From Epiperipatus broadwayi (Eukaryota > Onychophora > Udeonychophora > Euonychophora > Peripatidae): a stretch of 64,000 nucleotides of DNA. The notes below the pieces were generated by a model, which was not told where the DNA came from, did no database searches, and saw nothing but the letters and a program-made list of their open reading frames with translations. The DNA lies in NCBI GenBank assembly GCA_028023455.1, contig JAQFVV010012970.1:252001-316000 (forward strand), written 5' to 3'. Positions 22,086 to 36,100 of this stretch are shown piece after piece; position 1 is the stretch's first letter, and every line of letters starts with the position of its first letter. Both the position numbers and the translations under genes were made by a program.

Positions 22086-23805
22086 ATATATACAGTAAAT
22101 AGATCTTAAACAATCAATATGTACACCTATGATCTAATTGGATATACAATAAGTCATCAATTGACATTAATTTCAAATTTAAGTATGTGATTGCCTATCA
22201 ATATCCAGTTATTTAATACTAAATATGAAACATATATGTCTATGTAACACAAAATATATTGCAGGACATTTATACTTTCAAAGATACAAGAGAGTTTAAT
22301 ATATACATCTTATATACTTCATATATATAAACAAAGATGAATCTAGTTATTTATTAATAAAATTTAAGAGAACAAAATAAAGTGGTCCTTATTGCAATAA
22401 AATCTTTTTGAAATTCTGATATAGATGGTATACCTGAAGTTAATTTAAAATTAATAAAAAAATGAATCTATTTTAAGTATTAAAATAATGATTACTGTGC
22501 CACAAAATATGAGTTTAAACTTAGGAAAATGTAACTTATATTTTCGTATGTGAATAAATTACTATCTAACTTAAAATTATATATATATCGATAAACACTA
22601 CATTTTAAACGAAGAGAGAATATATATATATTTCAATAATAATAATAGTAAACACAAACAAATGAAGCTGAATGAGTCTTTAAGTACTATATTTCCAGAA
22701 TGGCATAATAGTTCTGATGTCTATTTCAAACTACAAACCACTAGTATGTCTTTGTTCCACAGAAGATATAATATTTTCATGAAAACTTTTATATCCAAAG
22801 TACATTTTATCTGATTCTGACATTTTATGTATATATCAAATTATTCTTCTAAATAATAATTATTTGGTTTATATAACATTATGCACATAAGTAATAGTTT
22901 ATATTCATGATGATATGAAGAGATATCCTTTTAAGAACAAATATTATTTCAGAATGTGATGAATGATTAGATATTAGTTTTATATAGGATGAGATGATGG
23001 GAAATTAAACTGATTCATATCTTAGAAAAATTTGATCAAATGATCTAATAAAATTGCACAGGCAGGTAGATATGACTCTTGTATACTTTCTGACATTTGT
23101 ATTCCATCTTTAAAATATAGAAAACATCCATTTTAAAAGTTAAAAATATTCTGATAGTTTACAATGTAATGAGGCAATTTTGATGATTTTTTCTTTTTAT
23201 TATAAATTGTTGTCTTCCCATAAAATTTTCTCGGTATACTGTCTGGTTCATGGGCAGACAATGTGTCTTGTTACCCCTCCATTTGCTCAGTTAATTATAT
23301 ACTTTTAACGTAAATTTAAAAAAAAAAATTGTGTAATGAAATTTATATGTGCTTCTGTTTAAAGCAAAAACAAGAGAGAGATTCAAACTATTAAGTCCTA
23401 ATATAAGATTTTTCTATTGACATCAGTGGAACTATGGAAATCCTCTATATTCACTCAGTAAGTGATTTCTGATAGTGTTTCATTAATAAAACTTTGTATT
23501 ATTCAACAAATAAAAGTAAAATTTACATCTTAAAATATCAAGACTATTTTCCATTTCAACAAAAAATAAAGAAATTTAGGATACATTCTCACTATATTAT
23601 ACTGGAAATATATTTTTATACATATTTTCTTAGTATAATATCATACAAATATATATATATATATATTTAAAATATTAAATATTTATCTGTATTGTTTATA
23701 ATTTATTATCATGAACACAGTAATGAAAATGAAACATATAACAAAGGAATAATAATTTCATCCATACTATATTTATTATTTACATATTCATTTTCCTTTC
23801 TAAAA
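22086..23805. other. AT-rich noncoding stretch
   Basis: No gene recognised. It contains a TA repeat at about 23650-23667 and many short A/T runs. Confidence 0.4.
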
Positions 23806-23946
23806 ATGAATAATGTTAGTCAAGCATTGGTGGTCGAGAGGTCAGCGGTGGCTGCTTTACAAGCAGTTGTCCCGGGTTAGTGGGTTCGCTTCCTGGCTGA
23901 TGCTATGACACATGAGAAGAAAAAAAATAAAATGAATAACGTTAAT
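23806..23946 (+). mobile_element. tRNA-derived SINE with target duplication
   Basis: The body 23821-23931 starts with a tRNA-like head: box A-like TGGTCGAGAGGTCAGCGG and box B GGGTTCGCTTCC, then GATGCTATGACA and an A-rich tail (agaagaaaaaaaataaa). It is flanked by 15-base direct repeats, atgaataatgttagt (23806-23820) and atgaataacgttaat (23932-23946), 13 of 15 matching. This is the signature of LINE-driven retrotransposition of a Pol III transcript. A second copy lies on the minus strand at 55866-55972. Confidence 0.78.
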
Positions 23947-24109
23947 TTACAATCTTACAATGCAATTAATAATAAATAATATTATATTAATATTATTGTC
24001 ACCATAGCAACTCAATTCAGTGTTTCATAAGTTAATATCAATAAGTCAAACAAGAAAGAAAGATTAAAAAAAATTATGACTGCCATCTTACCACATACTG
24101 AAATACATC

Positions 24110-24520
24110 TCAAATTTCAGTAGTATAACGGACGGAACAATTAGCACTTGGATATGTCAACAATCAGCTGGTTCGATCACAATGTGTGACCAACTTATAC
24201 AAAGTCTATATGTGATGATAGACCTATCTATCGAGCCCCAAACGTTGCTGGTGCCAGATATAACAGACGGAACGATTCTCATCATACATCCCCCCCTAAT
24301 TCCTATCATATCAGTCATGTTAGTCGCTAATTCGATCTTTAGCGGTGTGTAGTCCCACTACACATCATGCATCCATGTTGGTCACCAGATATAATGGACA
24401 GAACGATTAGCACTTGCCCCAAAAGTTGATGACGCCAGATATAACGGACGGAACAATTACCACTATACCCAAACACTGCTAACACCAGATGTAATGGATG
24501 GTCAACTAACTTGCAGACTG
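24110..24520. repeat. Cluster of a dispersed short motif
   Basis: The phrase ccagatataacggacggaac occurs with small changes at about 24124, 24256, 24388, 24434 and 24488, several times followed by gattagcactt and preceded by words like aaacgttgctggtg. The spacing is irregular (about 45 to 130 bases). It is GC-richer than its surroundings. It may be a decayed tandem array or part of an LTR region; I do not recognise it. Confidence 0.55.
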
Positions 24521-24699
24521 TACTACTATGCAGATGTATCAATATGGTGTGGGGATAAGTTAATATGCTCTTATTTATTACCTTTAATGAAACAATCTAC
24601 AGAGACCTACCAGGCTTACAAGGGAAGAAGTTGCATCCAACTATGTTCAGACTGTGGGTCATCTGATAAAGTGCTAATGAGAACCCGATGAAATGCTTA

Positions 24700-25690
24700 A
24701 CCAATGATTGCATATCCTTTAATTGACTAACTCTATCCCTATTTAATAATATTAAATGCAATTTAGGTTAGTTCATCCACTTTCCCCCTTTTTAGTTCCG
24801 TTATGCCCTAATATTCAAACCCAGAGAGAATATTGCTTTTAACTCTATTATCAGGTATGAACAAATATACACAGCAACTCCTGCACCTATATATAGGTTA
24901 CAACTAGCATTTATTATATTTGTTTTATTTTCAAGCTTTTATATAATAATAAAAATAGATGAGTGTGCATGTATAATTATTTATAAACTGTAGAATGTCA
25001 GGACAACCCAATAAATCAGAGACCGGAATAATATAAACTCTCAAACATTTATTAACAGTAATAAATATCAAGTATAATGACAATAGTAATGATAAAAAAA
25101 AATAAAAAAATAAAAAATATAATAATCATCATATGTACATGTGTCACAAATGAACCTCTACCATCTTACTAATTAATTATCCTCTAGATCCAACCCTTGT
25201 AGAAATCCACATATGTCACTCATTCTCTGCAAATCATAGTTATATAGAAAAATCAACTTTAGTTATTTAATATAATTGAGATGCTGGCTAGCTAAATTAT
25301 ATATTTACAAATGTTAATCTATTTAACAAGTTTCCCCAATTTATATATATGATAGAGACAGTTCCACCGCTGATTATATCATTCGCCACAGGATGTAAAA
25401 ATCAAAGCTTTTAATTGGCCAATTCACAAACTGATGTGTCAATTTGTCAAAAGATATTGACCGTTTATTCATCATATATTCACTTTAGTTTCGTTTGTAA
25501 AAAGTATATTAATAATTTGTCAGATTATGAAAGTGAACGAAAATTTGTTCAAAAATAAATTTTGATTTATAATTTAAAAAATTTTGATTACGGCTGAAAT
25601 GAAAAGAAACGTCAAGCATCAATTCCACGTTATGATTTCTACTTCCCACTTTGCAATAAATAAATAATTCTTGCTAAAATCTTAACTATT
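24700..25690. other. AT-rich noncoding stretch
   Basis: No gene recognised. A/T-rich sequence with one long A-rich run near 25090-25125. Confidence 0.4.
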
Positions 25691-25699
25691 TTTGTAAAT

Positions 25700-26250
25700 T
25701 AATATTTATTTTTAGCATATTATATGAAAATAATTTGTATTTCATCAAAAAATACTTTAAAATGCTCTAAAACATTCGTTTATCATTTTCAAAATAAAAC
25801 CGTTCGTAACTCTTTACATTTTGGCAGCCATATTCTTTTTTACAAAATTTTAACAGCCAATAAGATTCAAGAAAAAATGGTGAGAAGGCGGTGCTTTTTC
25901 ATTTTCTTTGTTTACAAAATTTCAACAGCCAATAAGATTCAAGAAAAGATGGTGAGAAGGCGGTGCTTTTTCATTTTCTTTGTTTACAAAATTTCAACAG
26001 CCAATAAGATTCAAGAAAAGATGTGAGAAGGCGGTGCTTTGGTTTTGTTTGACATAAATGGTCATTTTATTGATTTTTTTACTTGTAAAATAATTCAATA
26101 GATGGCAGCATCTTATAGAACTTTTTTCTTTCTAAAAAATGATATCAAAACCGTAAACGTAGTATAAAAACTAAGTGATTTACAGTGATGTCAAGTTTCC
26201 TCGTTTAAAAACGAGTCGATCAGGTAAAAGATTAATCACAAAATAAAACA
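25700..26250 (+). repeat. Repeat element with a 72-bp tandem array, related to the DNA element near 60 kb
   Basis: Between about 25840 and 26040 a 72-base unit is present 2.8 times (the word aacagcc recurs at 25852, 25924 and 25996). Because 72 is a multiple of three, the open frame 25724-26026 carries a 24-residue repeat (unit containing STANKIQEKMVRRRC). The downstream part (agatggcagcatcttat near 26100, ctaagtgatttacagtgatg near 26170, aacgagtcgat near 26210) matches, in reverse complement, 60180-60430 inside the 2.5-kb DNA element. Confidence 0.65.
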
Positions 26251-29040
26251 TATAATATGTATTCTGTATGTGTTGTAATTTAACCTATATATAAATTTAG
26301 AGAATCTTACCTCAATATTTATGTGGATGACCTGATGTGAAGCAGGTGATATTACCTAAATTTTATTTATAATGGAAATATAAAAAAAAAATATCAAAAT
26401 GAATAATCCCCCCTTTTCTTCTTTGCTAATTCTGAAAAATGAGGCTTCAGCATCATAGTGTGAAAATACAACAGATAGTATTTGATTAAAATTGTAATTG
26501 GAACAAAGTTCCTAAAAATCATCATAATAGAAGTGTTAGTAGTAGTAGTTGATAGTTAGGCAAGTTGTTCTTCAAAACAGTTTCACTTAGTAAATCATTC
26601 TCCTTAGCAAGGATAGATAGGTACAATGGTGACTCCTGTAGTTGTGTTTAATGGTAAACATCTTGATCCTCATTTGATTCACCATAATGTATTCCAATCC
26701 TTGTTTATTTTGGACTGAAGGCATCTTCTTATGTGTTTACAATAAAGTAGATGTATATAGATATAATGCAGCTGGCAGGGAAATACCATGACACACAATA
26801 GCATGTTTTGCTCTAGCCCATTTTCATATTAAAGTACATTTTAATAATTATTTATAATCATATATTTTTATTGAATAATATTGAAGCGCTTATATATATT
26901 AAGAAAATTATTTCATTTTTCTTTCTTCTCCAATTTTTAGCAAATTTAATTCTCTTATTGTTTTTGAAAAGATTTAAAAAATTCAAATTTACTCCAACAA
27001 CTTTTTAAACACGATTTAATTATTTAAGAATTAATCAGTTATTCTTACTTCTTTTCACTTTCTGTCCTTTGGATTTGATAAACTTTTAGTTACAGTATTG
27101 GACTTTTAAAATGTTTATAATTTAAGTAAAAACTAAATTTTTAGTTTTAATTGCTGTCTTTTGTTACAATTGTTATAACAATAAGAACGATTTGTAAACT
27201 GTCTTTTGTTTTTATACATTTTCACGCATATAGATTTCCAGGAATGCTCATATCTTTAACTGCCTATTGTTTAAATACATTTAGATTTATTATAAATAAA
27301 TAAAAATAAAATAATAAAATCAGTTTTATTCTCACACATATGTACCCACCTAATTAACCTCAAGTCATCCCACATTATATATATATTAATTAATATTCAA
27401 TTTTAAATTAAAATATATATATATTACAGTTTATTTAATCAAATAGTTTTATATATATGCAATAGTACTTTCTAAAATATTGATCGTATTTTATTTTATA
27501 AATATAATAATTTATTGTGTATTATATGTATATAGGTAATAATAATAACAAATAATAATATTCCCACTATTACTATAAATTCCAAATGGATTGGGTTCAA
27601 TAAATATGCTTGATCTTTTTAGGAATGTGCGCATTGTAAGCTATCCTTTACAGTAGGTACCATAATTAGATGAGTTCGAACTTAGGACTTTTCAGTCTGT
27701 TCAGATTATTATCTAAAATATATAAAAAAGATATTTCAAACACTGAAATTAGTTATTCTTATGGAGAAATTATATTTATAAAATTGATATTTAAAAAAAA
27801 AAATTGAATATATTAAATAAAAAGTTATTTTAAAATGTTGTGCCATATTACTGAAGAGTATATATATGTTAGTGATGAACTTTGGTAATGTGGCACACAT
27901 ATATATTGGCATATATATGAACATATGTTTGTTTGTTTTTTTTAGTATTTTGTTATATCAGCTGGAGTAACAAGCCCTATTATTCTACAATTTCCAATTA
28001 TTATAGGAACAGAGCCAGTGGTCACGTGAACGGCAATAATTACGTCAAAGTCCTGATCTATAGAATATTTTTCGAAGTTAGATTTTTTTTTTTTTTTGAG
28101 GAATTAACAAATAAATATATAAAAACAATACAGCAGCTATAATGTTATTTTTTGCTTAATTTTCAATGTTCATTCAGTAACAATGACATTGATTTATTTG
28201 TCACCGTCTTGTGAGTATTTTTATTTTATTTTGGTGACATTTTAAAAAAAAAAAACTCTTTAATATGTCTATAAAGGGCTTTGATTTTATGCTTAAGGTA
28301 ATACTAAATAGCATAGATATCTACCTTAATTAGTATCACGGTGAATGTAATATCATAGCTCTTAATTTATTACAGTTATTTCATACCGAGAAATTTAAAT
28401 TATTTAATATGTATATATAACTATTTTATTATTTCAATTTTTACTTTCTCGATTGCATTTCAAATTAATAAAAATTATAATACATCAAGCACTTCCGAAA
28501 CAGAACTAATACTATTCATTCCATAATAAATTTATTCACAATGCACATAAAATTAATTAAAGTCATTTACATTTATTAATATCACATTGTGTGTATGTAT
28601 GTGCGTACATACAGTATGTATATACAAATACGTTTGTGGTGGGTGTGATACGTAATCGTGCGTTTGAAATTATACGCACTTGTTTGAATGCGTGTAAATA
28701 TGTATACAAGAATATATATATCTGTAGACTATAATCATGCATATTATGCATTTTTCAAACAATACATCGTCCTTGTGCATCTTATTTATTTTAACATTTT
28801 TATTTCAAAGACAGCCTACTTTTCACCGCCATTTTTAAATTATTATAAACATATATATTTTTTGTTTACTATGTTTAATATCCATCCTATACCTATTTTA
28901 CCTAAAGTTTTGTTATTGTTATTCTTCTTATTATTTTTGTTCTGTTGGAAACCTGAAATGGTATTTGAATGACTCTTCACTCATTTTTGGACCAAATTAT
29001 TCATTTGAACAACTTAACTACAGTATATAAGAAGTTTTAC
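26251..29040. other. AT-rich noncoding stretch
   Basis: No gene recognised. Simple TA and GT/AT-type runs occur at about 27370-27430 and 28590-28700. The scattered short open frames have no recognisable content. Confidence 0.4.
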
Positions 29041-29044
29041 TAAA

Positions 29045-29170
29045 AAATGAGGTAGCTCCTAAAAGCTTATGGCATAACGGTTAACTATAACATTCTAACC
29101 TACATCTGGTTTATTGCTCAGGAATTCATAAATTTGAGCAGAAACAGATTGTGATTCAATGTCCATGAGC
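29045..29170 (+). repeat. Possible tRNA-related SINE remnant
   Basis: A box A-like TGGCATAACGGTTAACTA near 29070 and a box B-like gattcaatgtcc near 29152 are spaced about 75 bases apart, which is longer than usual. No target duplication was seen. Confidence 0.25.
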
Positions 29171-31560
29171 TCTAGAGTTGGCTGCTCTTACTATTGAACC
29201 AAACAATACAAGGATGAGGATGCTTTAATGAATTAATGTATTAATATACAGATAAAACTTAGAACCATTTTTCATCTAGAACCGTTATTCATTGAATGTC
29301 TTATAACTAAATTCAGTGGTAAGAATATTAAGACGGTGAGTGAAATATTTGTGCTCCATTTTTTACTATGAAACTTTAAAAAAGAAAAATTTTCAGTCTA
29401 TCCAACTGAATAGCATTCTCATATCACTGTTTATCTCACTGGCACTTGATTATCATGTGATTTTATAAATGACTAATGATATGATAAATAAATATATACA
29501 TAACTAAATAAATTATGTTAAAGAAGGTCTAGCATTGGTATTTGACATCAATGTGGTATCTGTCATATAGAACTCTAAACCTGCATTCTGCAATTAATTA
29601 TTAAACATTTGCGTAAATTCGGCATATAACATTTACAAATATAACATTTCAGGCTTTTTATTCAATTTGTATGTAATTCAAATAGTGATGTTCATATGAC
29701 ATCAATGATCACATGATATCTGCATCAAAACTATATCATAACTATGCAAGGAGTTTATCTATGTTGCATAATACAAACAATAGTTTTAGTTAATTTTAAC
29801 ATAGTATGATGTAAATATTTTAGTTATGATTTTTTTTTTCTGCTGTTGTGTTCTGTTATAGTACCTGATATATTTTCAATTTATTTTTACATTCTCATAT
29901 ATGTGTTTGACTATGTGAGTACATGCATATACAAGTGCATACGTGTTTATATAATAATATTAATGATTTAGAAAACAATGCTTATTTTCCTCATATATAC
30001 ATATACACACATATCCTGATATATATATATAAGTTGATATTCATAAGCTATAAAAAAAAAGCTAATATATTTTGTAAAGTTATATATAAGTTTGTACTAC
30101 AGATGTTATATAATAGCTATATATATACATATAAACTCGGAAAAATTAAATATAAATGTTCGATATATACATATATATGTTTTTTACACATTTACCTGAA
30201 AGGTTTTTAAATGGTGTGTATATACCTATAACAAATATAAATATTATAAGCTTGGATATTTTTTTTTATACTTTGTTTGTAGTTTTTTAAAAAAACTAAT
30301 GAACTGGTCCAAAATTAAAAGATAACTCTTATATATATATTTTATCATTTTTAATTTATGTATATAAATAATTTTAAGAAAGAGGTTGATGTAGGGATAT
30401 TTAATTAAATCGTGAAGTGGGTAATATAACATACAACAAAAAAACAACATAAAATTTTACAATAAATAAAAGCTATGCATTTTCTTTATTTTTTTAATAA
30501 TATTTTGTAGATAAAATATATTTTTATCTTAGAGATTCTTTAATGGTAGTTTTAGCAAAAGTATTCAATGATTTTTATAATGGTTTTTAGAGTTACATCT
30601 GTATTAGATTCACGGACGCATTTCATTTATTCACGCAGTCTACTTTATACATTTATTAAATATATTATTAACATTAAGTCATCCGCTGAAGATATTTTTG
30701 TTAAGAATGAAGGCTTTGAGTTACATATCTTAATAATTTTTATTATTTTTGAAATAATTTTAGTTTTATCTAATTTAAATATAAAACTTCAAAACTCATT
30801 TTTTTTTTTTAATTTAATCTCATTTTTATAAATAATCCGTATCCTTTTTAATCTACTCTTTTTCCCTTTTAAATCTAGTTTTATTTTCAAATGAATTCAC
30901 ATGTGTATAATTAAATATTTTATCACTTTTCTAGTTTTAATCATTTTCCTGGCGTCGTTATACTGATACCATATCGGATAACATTCCTAATTTTTTTTTA
31001 TTTTATTTAAATTCTTGAGAAAGTCTTAAGAATGTAAAAATGGAAAGATGTAAATTACTTTGACAATAACCAAATGAAAATGGACTAAACGAAGGGAAAT
31101 GTTTAATTATATTATTGAATTTAGTGAAAGTAAAACTAGATTTTTTTAAAAGAAAGGGTGGGGGGTCAAGACACTATATGAGTATATGTATAGAGAGTTT
31201 TGCCCGTTTTAATAAGAAAATACATCTAATGATTATATCTATTAAGGTAGATTTCCGAAGCATTATTATACTGTGTATGTAAACATTTTCAAATTGCTTA
31301 TAAATAATCTGTTGAAATCTTTATGCATACTTAAGAAAAGATTAAAGGAAAAAATTATGCAGTAATCATATTTAACCTAAGTTGACTCTCTTATTTTAAA
31401 CTTGTTTGTATATTATTTTTGATTTCATATGTATATATGCACTCAACTATATCATATAATTTAAAAATTCTTATCCATCAGGCTAAACCTTACACACTTT
31501 AAAATATATATATATATAAATTAAACTGTATACATAAACTGTAAACAATAAAACGTATAT
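29171..31560. other. AT-rich noncoding stretch
   Basis: No gene recognised. There are many short AT and TATA-type runs; the short open frames are of no recognisable content. Confidence 0.35.
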
Positions 31561-31785
31561 ACATCAGTGCGTTAAGCAGAGAAATTATCGTGTAAAATGT
31601 TAATAGCCAATTACGCTTTAAATGCAGTATACCAGATTTATGGTAATCAGCTATTGAAATGAAAAAAAGATAAATGCAGTTTCATTAATGTGTTAAGCAG
31701 AGTAATTACCCTAAAAAATAAAAGTAAATAACTGAGCAGAGTTTCAGCATAGTCCACCAAACTCATGGCAATTAGTTATATGAAA
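31561..31785 (+). repeat. Imperfect tandem duplication of about 121 bp
   Basis: Two units share catcagtgcgttaagcagag / cattaatgtgttaagcagag, a middle attaccc/attatcg word, and an end with tggtaatcag / tggcaattag. The offset is about 121 bases and divergence is high. Confidence 0.45.
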
Positions 31786-32560
31786 AATATTAAAAACCCC
31801 CGTTGTTTTTTTTAATTTATTTGATAATTGATTTTCATGAAGTTAGTGTTTTGTACTAAAAGAACTTTGGCAATTAATATTTTATAAACTAGTCTGTTTA
31901 ACAATACATTGATTATATGTGATTTGATATATATTTATGATTTTACGCACATTTATAAGTATTGACTAAAAAAAAAAAGAAAATGAGTACCTATCTATAA
32001 ATTTTGATATCTATTTACCTATTTGTTTCACTATTTAAAAAAATAAGGCTTTTAAGAAATCATTCTTATATGTTGTATTTATATATAAATCACATGGTAA
32101 TAGCCCAAAGCTTATCAACACCAGAAATCTTCAATCTGTTGTCAAGACTAATCCAGTGTTGATGTGTGGGTTATTATCTGGTAATTTACATGTATGAGTC
32201 ATGTAAGTTTATACAAAATCAAGTTTATCATATTTATCTATGTATATTATTGATATTTAAAAAATGGGCAGTGATGTTCATAGATATTTCTGTGTTTTTT
32301 TGTTTCATTATTTCAGTTTTAATCTTTATGACATTCAATGGCAAAATATACTTTTTTCAAAATGTCTAATTGAAAGTCGGCATCCTTTATGCATATTGCT
32401 ATGTTTTGAATATATCTAATTATTTTCCTTCTTAACATTTTTTCTTCAGTTGCAGTTTCTTCTTTTCTTAAAATATTAGTATATTTGTTCATCTGTTTAA
32501 TGAAGTGATTTATTTCTTCTTTATAACAAAGCTGAGTTCACTTTTGTTGAAGTTTACTGT
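31786..32560. other. AT-rich noncoding stretch
   Basis: No gene recognised; only A/T-rich sequence. Confidence 0.35.
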
Positions 32561-33180
32561 AACAAACTACGAGTACTCTGTCACTAAACTGCAGTAAATT
32601 AAATGCAATAATAAAGCTGCTTCACGAAAAATTATTAAGAATGTTGGTGCTTCAATGACAGAAGTATAATTTTTACTTTTGAAGAGGGTTGTTTGCATTA
32701 AAACTATATTAAAGTTATATTTAATGTTCTTAACATTTTTTTCTGAATAAGAAGTAGTGTTATTGTTGCAATTTAATTTAATTCCTTTTATAAACCAAAG
32801 TATTTCAGCTTGTGAAATTGCAGCTAATCCAATCCTTTCTTTTCTATTCATGATCTTTTTTATACTTATGAATCCCTAATCATTTTTTTCCTTTCTATTG
32901 TGCTTATTTCAAATTTATGCAGTATCACTCTTGAAAGAAAATATTTTATCAATCTTTTTCTCTCTATTACTATATACGAATATATTATTAAGATCTTGAT
33001 TAAATAATACTATTCTATCCTTAATTCTATCTTCACTGACATCTTTGATACATAGCTAAACTTTCACTCTGTTGCTTTTTCCATTATAGTATGTGTCAGA
33101 CTGCGGTATTATTTTACTACCAATTATTGTACTTAGCTTTACATATTTATCATCTAATATTTAGCTTGCTTTTTTTTGCA
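32560..33180 (-). pseudogene. Coding-like unrecognised region
   Basis: A 94-codon frame (32567-32851) and further pieces upstream on the same strand (for example KLSTIIGSKIIPQSDTYYNG near 33150) read like protein rather than random AT-rich DNA, with frameshifts between them. I do not recognise a family; a dead mobile-element gene is the simplest guess. Confidence 0.25.
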
Positions 33181-36100
33181 TTTACTTTAATTATCTACCA
33201 ATTGCATATTATTTTATTTTCTGAAGTTTAATCTCTACATATGAGAATAATGTATATACTTTTGACCTGAGATTCAAATCCAGGTCCAATCCTTAACTAG
33301 AATGTACTGTAAGAATGAAATTCACTCAAAGCCTCATTACTCAACATGCCTGGTGAGTATTGTCTTTTTCATTTTTTGCTGATACTCTTTGAGTGGCTGT
33401 TGGAGAAACATTTGCCTTGAAGTGAGTTATTTAACACAACAACTCAAACATCCATTATCTTTGTGTTAATGAAATAACAGTCATTTATAATGCAAATGTT
33501 AATTTTTCTGTCCCTATTAAATAACCATTATTATTTATTATAAGACACAGCTTTAAGTTTTTTAAATAGCTCTAATAAAATATATCATTGCATATATAAA
33601 AATTAAGGGAGAAAACCACTTTCCCTCAGACCATGAATGAATAACATTCTATAGGTTCAGTAAAAATCAAGACTACAATAAATTCATTCTATTGTATTGC
33701 AAATATACGGAGCATTATTCATTCACAGCCTGGGGGAGAATGGTTTGCTTTATTTAATTACATATACATTATACTATGCCAATCTTTATATATATGATTT
33801 CTTAAGATTATTTAATGGGGAAATTTGTGTAAGATGAAAATGATTTTGATTAGTATTGTCATATGCCAGGGAAAGATGTTGATTTAATTCATTTCTTGAT
33901 ATATTATTTGAAAACGATCATAAAACTTTTTATCAAAATACATGGTTCCAATCATGTAATAGTTTATTGTTTTTTTTTTTAACACAAATTTGAATAGCAG
34001 GTCTTTCAGTACAGTAGCATATACTATTATCAGAGCTTTTTTATTTTTAAATTGTAAGAATGTGACAAATTTACAATTTAAAAAGAAAAACTTCCGAGGA
34101 TAGGTTTTGGTATTGTACTGAAACCAAGTATTAACATTTTTATTTTTAAACACTATTCAGTGTTTGAAATCACATATTTGGATGAAGAGTTTTGTGATTA
34201 TTTTTTTACAACAGAGCAAAGAAATGAATTGAACCAAGATCTTTCTCAGACATATGACAATTCTAGTTAAAGTAGTTTTCATCATACACAGAATTTTCAT
34301 TACATAATAATCATCATAAGAAGTCATCCTTTATAGTTCCCAGATCTATCTTTATCTCATTATATCTCCCAAACTTTTTTTTTCACTAATAACTTTTAAA
34401 TCATCTCTATATTTTTCAATAAACATTTTATTAAATTTATCCTCGTTCATTTTTTTAAACTTTTTAATATTCATTAAAGGAACCCATGTTGTATTGCTAA
34501 TTATATTTTTATAGCAATATTGTATATTTGAATTTTCTTTCACCTCTATGAATTCTTATTAATCTATTTTAAATTACCTTTTCAAAAATGTAAATTAAAA
34601 AATTGATTCTAATTATCACAAATGTTCATTTACATTAATGTTCTATGTTTTCTCTTTTTTAGTAATATAACTGCTGGAAAAAAATATTGGGCACAAACTT
34701 TTGACTTACTATTCTATTATATTAATTTTGGTACTTGTGAAATTTCAAGTAAACCAAGATGACAGACCATATTTTTGACAAATCTACAGTTTAGAGGGTC
34801 CCAAAAAATGTTTACAAAAAAAATGATTGAATATTTAATATTTACATTTCATTTTTTATTATTGCTATTTTAAAAAAAGGAAATCATTGTGGAAAAATTA
34901 ATTACAATATTTACAGTTTATTTGCATTTTTGGGGGGATTATCTTATTAATAGAAAAATGCAAAAAATATATAAATACAATATTTACACTTTATTTACAT
35001 CATCAGTATGTAATTATATCATGATCATTAACATGCACTTTTTGGGAGGGCAGAATCCCAGACCTTTGAAAATAGTCCACTGAATCAAGTTCCGTGACAG
35101 GAAAGTCCCAAATTTTTATCAGGGCAATTTACTCAAAAAACTGCTTACAAAATGAAACATAATGAATTGAACCAAAGTTCTCTTCCCACATTATAATATA
35201 AGTATAAAAAAAGTTGAAATAAAGCTTCTTAATGAAATTTATCTTTACTTATTCCATTTTTTTAAATTTAACAATCGATTTATTAATTTTGTTTTAATTT
35301 AACAACTAACATATCTTCAGTAGATTATAGGCCCCTGAAACTGTATATATATCAAAAATACAGGTGGCCATCTTATTTTATTTGAAAGCTCACAAATACC
35401 TTAATTTTTTAAGACCTGTTGACTTAAAAATTTTTATTAGAATTTATATAATTTTTTATTTTATTCTCTTATTTACTTTCACAATCTCATTCTCTAATAA
35501 TCACAACTTACTTCTTTATATTAACTTTATTTCAGTTTTGTTGTCTGAAGTCTATCTGTTTTATAAAACAAATATATTACATTCCTTACTGTTATATTCC
35601 CATTATTTTTTTTTTACAAACATAATTTCTTTCTCCTTTGTTTTATGTATCTATTCTCTATTTTTTACTAATCTTGTTACCATTAATTTGCCTATCTTTG
35701 CATTTTTCTGCTTTATTTCTTTCTCCATTTCCTTTATAATCTGAATTGCATTCTGTCTTTTCATATCTTTACTCTTTTCATAATCCGCATATATATACAC
35801 ACATACTTTTTATGCTTTATACTTGAAAACTGAAAGTTCCACATATTATCTTTTATCAATATCTTACTATAATTAATATGAATATAAGACCTGATAGCAA
35901 TTAAGGTATTTAAAAATTTATGGCTATAGGCAATCATTTTCTTTTTTTTTATTAATTATATTAATCAGTTTGTAAAAAAAGATGTAAAATTTTATATTTG
36001 AATAAATTTATTAGTCTTATTAAAAATCGAAATCATTTTTATGGGCCATGGACTCCTTTGTTATATAACGAATCTAAATATTGATTACTATGTATAAGAA

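Noticed and set aside
33262-33290. Box B-like gattcaaatcc as a SINE
   Set aside because: No box A, tail or target duplication nearby.
35364-35744. A 126-codon frame that looks like a membrane protein
   Set aside because: The strand is T-rich, so almost any frame gives Phe, Leu and Ile. There is no recognised motif and no splice or start context.
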